Origin: Isohypsibius dastychi
Taxonomy: Eukaryota; Tardigrada; Eutardigrada; Parachela; Isohypsibiidae
DNA: 10,172 nt
Assembly (NCBI GenBank): GCA_034696485.1
Contig: JAQIWT010001602.1
Location: 1 to 10,172 of the forward strand
Direction of reading: 5' to 3'
In this document: piece after piece, positions 7,216 to 10,172 of the stretch
Numbering within the stretch: position 1 is the stretch's first letter
Layout of the letters: each line of letters starts with the position of its first letter
Made by a program: the position numbers and the translations under genes
The notes under the pieces: generated by a model
The model's database searches: none
What the model was told of the DNA's origin: nothing
What the model saw: only the letters and a program-made list of their open reading frames with translations

Positions 7216-7559
7216 CATGAAATCTTGCTGTGCCTCCCGGACAACCTTGACCGTTTCACGAGTGAGATATTTGGGAGTAACTCGAAAATAGTTCCATCTT
7301 GAATTTCGGAACAGAAATCGAAGCAGCCACGAAGCATCTCAGTTCACAAAAGAGGAATAATGCATCGCTTGTGCATTATAAATTTGACGATTTCACCAAG
7401 TATCCCGGGAGCCCTGGGATGCTGACTATTGTACCAAAAAAGGGCAACCCGAAGATTGGTCAACGGGAGTTTATAACCAGTCAGGATGCGTCAAAGATCG
7501 TGATGCTTTGCGGGTGTGAACAACCAGATAAAGCCACATTCTTTCCATACATGCCATAA
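7216..7559 (+). pseudogene. Second astacin: C-terminal catalytic fragment, probably decayed
   Basis: The frame open from 7281 to 7559 carries the C-terminal half of an astacin domain: a NF pair, SLVHY at the Met-turn position (7365-7379), TIVPK, IGQRE, then S-x-x-D-x-x-K-I and a terminal L-C-G-C. It is followed by 13 extra residues and a stop. These motifs and their spacing match the family C-terminus well. Upstream, in a different frame, 7216 starts HEILLCL and DNLDRF, which loosely resemble a broken zinc motif and its R-x-DRD tail. The distance from that HE to the NF pair is 92 nt, against 114 nt in the intact copy, and is not a multiple of three, as expected after deletion plus frameshift. 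No KWP or GC-x-S exon was seen upstream. Alternatively it is a real last exon whose partner exons I missed. C-terminal identity is firm; pseudogene status is inference. Confidence 0.6.
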
Positions 7560-7837
7560 AAGATTTCCCAACATGAAGTTTCTTCATTACAAGGAGGAAC
7601 CACTTGCAATTGCTCCAAATGTGTGCATAATGTGGCCAAACGGTCAGTACGGATAAAGGTCAACGGGTTGGCTTAAGTAAACTGACATTGGAAAGCCTAA
7701 TGTCATGTACAACTGGACTTGACCAGGTTTGAATGAATAACCTTCGCATGACTGACAACGGCGATTGGTCTGATGTATTTCATAGGACCTTGTCCAAAGA
7801 ACGGGTTCACTTTGAAAGCAAATGTGCTTTTTTCAGC
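7560..7837. other. Stretch between astacin fragment and next candidate exon; nothing recognised
   Basis: No poly(A) signal directly after the stop at 7559. A frame open from 7733 runs into the candidate exon at 7838. A strong acceptor-like tract (gcttttttcag) ends at 7837. Confidence 0.4.
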
Positions 7838-8325
7838 TTCCTAGGTTCAAAGAAGTGGATGGGTGAACGTCAGAATTATATCCTCATTTTACTCATTAGA
7901 CCAAAGGACTTGTTAAGATCGAGGAACAAATTTCACCACGAGCACCAATCCATTATTAGCAAAACAGTTTCCGATTCGAACACTCGTAAGTTGTTCCAGA
8001 ACAAAATCTCCGAGCACAAAGACGAGTTCGAAGAATTGACCAGAGTTTGGGTGAGTGATGTCTGTCTTTCACCTTGTAAATCTCGGCTGTTGAAGGTCTG
8101 AGAGTTGTTTTTTAATCCAGAGAGCTAACCTAGGAACTGCACGAGTAGAAAGTGAACTGTGCCATTCTACGTACCAAAAATCTGCTCCAGTTTCTTGCAA
8201 TGCCATTCTGCTATTAAACTTTTCAGACTTCACGCTCTACGCTCCACAAAAATCTCAATTTGTACGGTTTTGAGAAGGAACTATTTTGCTTTTTGACTTT
8301 ATTCTTGGCCATCATTCTCTTATAA
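7838..8325 (+). CDS. Candidate two-exon gene end with C-terminal hydrophobic tail, unrecognised
   Basis: I do not recognise this protein. A first exon would run from acceptor gcttttttcag (ending 7837) to TTTGG|GTGAGT (8050), a consensus donor in phase 0. It encodes about 70 charged residues rich in Lys, Arg and Glu (such as EHKDEFEELTRVW). A second would begin after aacttttcag at 8227, also phase 0, and reads 32 residues to a stop at 8323. It ends in ELFCFLTLFLAIILL, a hydrophobic tail that could anchor the protein in a membrane. Matching phases and good splice signals are the only support. A competing acceptor (attttccag, ending near 8333) would instead give a short tail without the anchor. 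Upstream exons and the start are not identified. NKFHHEHQ loosely echoes the astacin FFHEHQ string, probably by chance. Confidence 0.3.
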
Positions 8326-8639
8326 TTTTCCAGTTGGTCAATCAACCATCGATAAACGGCTAGACAGACAATGTTTATTTTCAACCGGAAATCTTTTGAA
8401 CTAGCGCGCTGATGGAGGCTAACATTAAATCTTACAGCTACACAGGTGCCACGGCCTTGCGAAGTTGCTTGCAGACTTGGACGTTATTACTCGAATTTGC
8501 CGTATTGTTAAACCCCGTCTGTATTGCTTTATTCAATCGGCGATCAGGAGAAGAATTTAAACAGTGGAATCTAGCTGAATTGGAGAAGGTCATTCGATAA
8601 GCTATCAATTTCGAAACATGACAACCACTGCGATTCTGT
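8326..8639. other. No confident gene; contains a 62-codon ORF at 8412-8600
   Basis: The plus-strand ORF 8412-8600 has a mildly hydrophobic middle (TWTLLLEFAVLLNPVC) and a charged end. It has no recognisable domain and a weak ATG context. It may be chance or an exon of a plus-strand gene. Confidence 0.35.
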
Positions 8640-8645
8640 TTTATT
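8640..8645 (-). terminator. Poly(A) signal AATAAA of the WAP gene
   Basis: Minus-strand AATAAA (plus TTTATT) 77 nt after the WAP stop codon at 8723, the expected place for the 3' end. Confidence 0.6.
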
Positions 8646-8722
8646 TGCGCAAATCCAATTTCCCTGAACTAAAAGCTTGGGAGATACACAGTCATGACAA
8701 ACGATTCATCATTTCCCCAATT

Positions 8723-9133
8723 TTAAACAGTGCTAGTGCAAACTGTGGCTCCACATCCATTTCGGCAACATCTCTGTCCCGAACCGCATTGTGAGTCAGC
8801 TGAGCAAGTACTGGCACAAATTCCGAATCCAGTTGGAACAGGGCATCTTCCCGCTCGAACATTCAAGGTGTCGATTCCAACTTCAGGAAGGAAAAATGGC
8901 CGACTTGGAACACAGGCTACTCTGTTGAAGCAAGGGATGAAGATGCAGTCGGGGTTGGGTCGTTCCACGCACTTGAATCCTCGCTCGCAGACCACATCCT
9001 TCAAGGAAAACAATCGTTCAGAAACTGCAATAACAATTTGAAAAGCAAAACTAATATTCTCTTCAAGCTATCCGTTTTCATATCTAATATCGCTGACTTA
9101 CTTTGCAAAGGTCAATCGTCACACCAGGTGGCA
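8723..9133 (-). CDS. Secreted cysteine-rich protein with C-terminal WAP (four-disulfide core) domain
   Basis: The main exon (8998-8723) encodes 91 residues. The last 40 form a complete WAP domain: CP, then Cys before AST, STC, SQC, RCC, GC and VC, eight cysteines in the family spacing with the typical RAGRCP start and D-x-QC-x-x-x-x-RCC-x-x-GCG core. Before it lies a second Cys-rich segment (DVVCERGFKC, PDC, IPC, VAC) resembling the C-x-x-G-x-x-C turn of follistatin-like repeats. A short exon (9133-9102) precedes it, ending in LCK at a GTAAGT donor (9101), phase 0. Joined, this reads CKDVVCERGFKC, which restores another Cys and supports the 103-nt intron. WAP proteins are mostly extracellular and often inhibit proteases or kill bacteria; which applies here is unknown. 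The stop follows soon after the last Cys, so the C-terminus is complete. The start codon is not placed (see the candidate exon 9246-9312). Confidence 0.88.
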
Positions 9134-9245
9134 CTGCAAGGAGATACCATGAGCAATCATACACCGTACAGCTTCACAATGAAAAACTCGCAAACGATGT
9201 TGGCGGCGGTCACTGACACTAGAGCCAAAATGGCGAAAGAAACAC

Positions 9246-9312
9246 CGGTGGAAAGCATGATGTGGACGACTGCGAGTGCGAGAAGTTGAAGAAATTTCCA
9301 ACGGGTTTTCGA
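9246..9312 (-). CDS. Candidate signal-peptide exon of the WAP gene
   Basis: From acceptor gaacgcag (9313) to ACCG|GTGTTT (9245), the minus strand encodes SKTRWKFLQLLALAVVHIM and LST. That is a basic n-region followed by a hydrophobic core, as in a signal peptide. The end is phase 1, matching the phase of the exon starting at 9133, and the implied intron (112 nt) is like its 103-nt neighbour. The donor is weak and an ATG-bearing exon upstream would still be needed. The alternative is that the ATG at 9258 starts a 33-residue ORF (9258-9157) that is itself signal-like (MLSTGVSFAILALVSVTAA) but has no phase-compatible donor of reasonable intron length. Confidence 0.35.
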
Positions 9313-9870
9313 CTGCGTTCAACAATGTTGTTTCCGATACTTTATGTAGCTGACTATGAAAACTTCTCACAACTGGAACTGATAAGCGTCCCTGGGGAAT
9401 TCGAATAACAAAGCATCTGGAGTCTCAGGAATTGTGCGGTGAGTTTTGATAAGATAGATGGTACAATTCAGTGAATTTGGAATGAATAGGACAGTAGAGA
9501 ACCGTTACTTATTATTGTAACAAGAGTATCTTCATCATGGAAACGCGCTGGAATTCAGTAAACTCCGGAATGCGCTACACGTGTTGCGTTTAGCGATAAC
9601 ATAATCACGTAACCAATTTCTGAATCTCTAGATACCCAGAGGTGGACTTCTATCACTTCCTGATTTCTGTAGTGTTTTTTCAGTTTTTTGAAAGGTTCAC
9701 ATGAGAATATGTTGTTTTCTGTTAGTCACTTTCCAGTTCCACAGACTCCTCGTTCGGTAGCATAGAATTACATGATGATACAATGACATTCTATCTGTAC
9801 ATGTATTCAGAACAAGCTGAAATCACTGATAACCTTTGACAACCAAAGTGGATAAGAGTTAAGAGAAAGC
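9313..9870. other. Shared upstream region between divergent genes
   Basis: Non-coding as far as I can see. It should contain the 5' exon or promoter of the minus-strand WAP gene and the promoter of the plus-strand membrane protein. CTTTGACAACCAAAG (about 9835) is a short inverted repeat. No TATA box recognised. Confidence 0.4.
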
Positions 9871-9876
9871 TCAGTT
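9871..9876 (+). promoter_or_regulatory. Candidate initiator TCAGTT
   Basis: gcTCAGTT lies 43 nt before the ATG at 9919, so a short 5' leader is implied. The same eight bases occur at 2922-2929. There is no TATA box about 30 nt upstream. Weak evidence. Confidence 0.25.
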
Positions 9877-9918
9877 CTGTCACAACAACTTCTCTCATTT
9901 CCGCGTTAATCTCTCCAT

Positions 9919-10172
9919 ATGAAAATGGGTTCAGGAAGACATGCTATCCAAGTGGAGACGCTGGCATCCGGCAAGCCACACTATACTTCTCGGAAACCGT
10001 CATTCCTAAAGTATCAAAAATGCTTCTTTGCCATTTCGCTGACCATGTTAATCACGGCACTCGTTCTCGTCAGTCTGGCTCTGGCAGGCGTCTTTACTCC
10101 CATCCAACACAAAGTCAGTACAACCCCACCAGTCCGACCAACTACCACCACAACGACAAAGACGACCAAGCC
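9919..10172 (+). CDS. Type II membrane protein with Thr-rich stalk, 5' part only
   Basis: Open from ATG (9919; a second ATG two codons later) to the window end, 84 full codons without a stop. Residues 1-35 are a polar N-terminus rich in Lys, Arg and Ser with no signal peptide. About 36-60 is one membrane span (CFFAISLTMLITALVLVSLA, then LAGVF). From about 68 a low-complexity stalk starts (TTPPVRPTTTTTTKTTK), a mucin-like O-glycosylation substrate. This plan, short cytoplasmic N-terminus, single span and Thr/Pro stem, is that of type II ectoproteins such as membrane serine proteases, lectins or glycosyltransferases. The ectodomain lies outside the window, so the function is unknown. Divergent from the WAP gene. 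Confidence 0.75.
   Translation, partial: MKMGSGRHAIQVETLASGKPHYTSRKPSFLKYQKCFFAISLTMLITALVLVSLALAGVFTPIQHKVSTTPPVRPTTTTTTKTTK

Noticed and set aside
7900-8050. Third astacin relic suggested by FHHEHQ
   Set aside because: Only four residues match the HEHQ part of the intact copy; the first HExxH and the DRD are absent.
8730-9041. Plus-strand 103-aa ORF over the WAP exon
   Set aside because: It is the antisense of the eight-cysteine domain and has no independent signal.
1-10172. CRISPR array, operon, tRNA or rRNA gene
   Set aside because: No spaced direct repeats, cloverleaf or rRNA-like sequence was seen, and the genes are spliced and eukaryotic.

Overview
The window reads as metazoan (invertebrate) nuclear DNA carrying spliced genes, preceded by a GC-rich block of about 1.6 kb that looks foreign to the rest. 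Evidence for an animal genome is an astacin zinc metallopeptidase split by a GT-AG intron, a second astacin fragment, an eight-cysteine WAP domain, AATAAA poly(A) signals, a Thr-rich-stalk membrane protein and long AT-rich non-coding stretches. The species cannot be named from the sequence.

Layout. Positions 1-1631: GC-rich and coding on the minus strand. Three exons (1584-1261, 1144-821, 676-47) all begin and end in phase 1, and each carries one copy of an unrecognised repeat module. Two of the exons are exactly 324 nt. The block ends at an 11-G run (1620-1630), after which base composition drops abruptly to that of the remaining 8.5 kb. This fits a chimeric join or contaminant, or less likely a transferred segment. 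Positions 1632-3634: mostly non-coding, with a small hydrophobic-leader ORF (2163-2399) followed by a poly(A) signal, AT-rich simple sequence, a GC-rich inverted-repeat patch and a possible initiator. Positions 3635-6011: plus-strand astacin catalytic domain in two exons (3635-3852, 5658-6011) separated by a 1805-nt intron containing poly-C/poly-G tracts and AT palindromes. Positions 6012-7215: no confident gene; an imperfect hairpin of pre-miRNA size lies at 6549-6629. Positions 7216-7559: C-terminal piece of a second, probably decayed astacin. Positions 7838-8325: an uncertain two-exon gene ending in a hydrophobic tail. Positions 9133-8723: minus-strand secreted WAP-domain protein, with a candidate signal-peptide exon at 9312-9246. 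Positions 9919-10172: start of a type II membrane protein with a Thr-rich stalk that runs off the window.

How the genes relate. An astacin protease, an astacin relic and a WAP protein (a fold often found in protease inhibitors) lie within 6 kb. They suggest a locus of secreted proteolysis or extracellular-matrix genes, but no joint pathway can be shown. The WAP gene (minus) and the membrane-protein gene (plus) are divergent and share an upstream region of roughly 0.6 kb. Both astacin copies lack the Met-turn methionine, which is the most unusual protein-level observation here. The module-per-exon gene in the GC-rich block is the best candidate for something undescribed, though it probably does not belong to the same genome.
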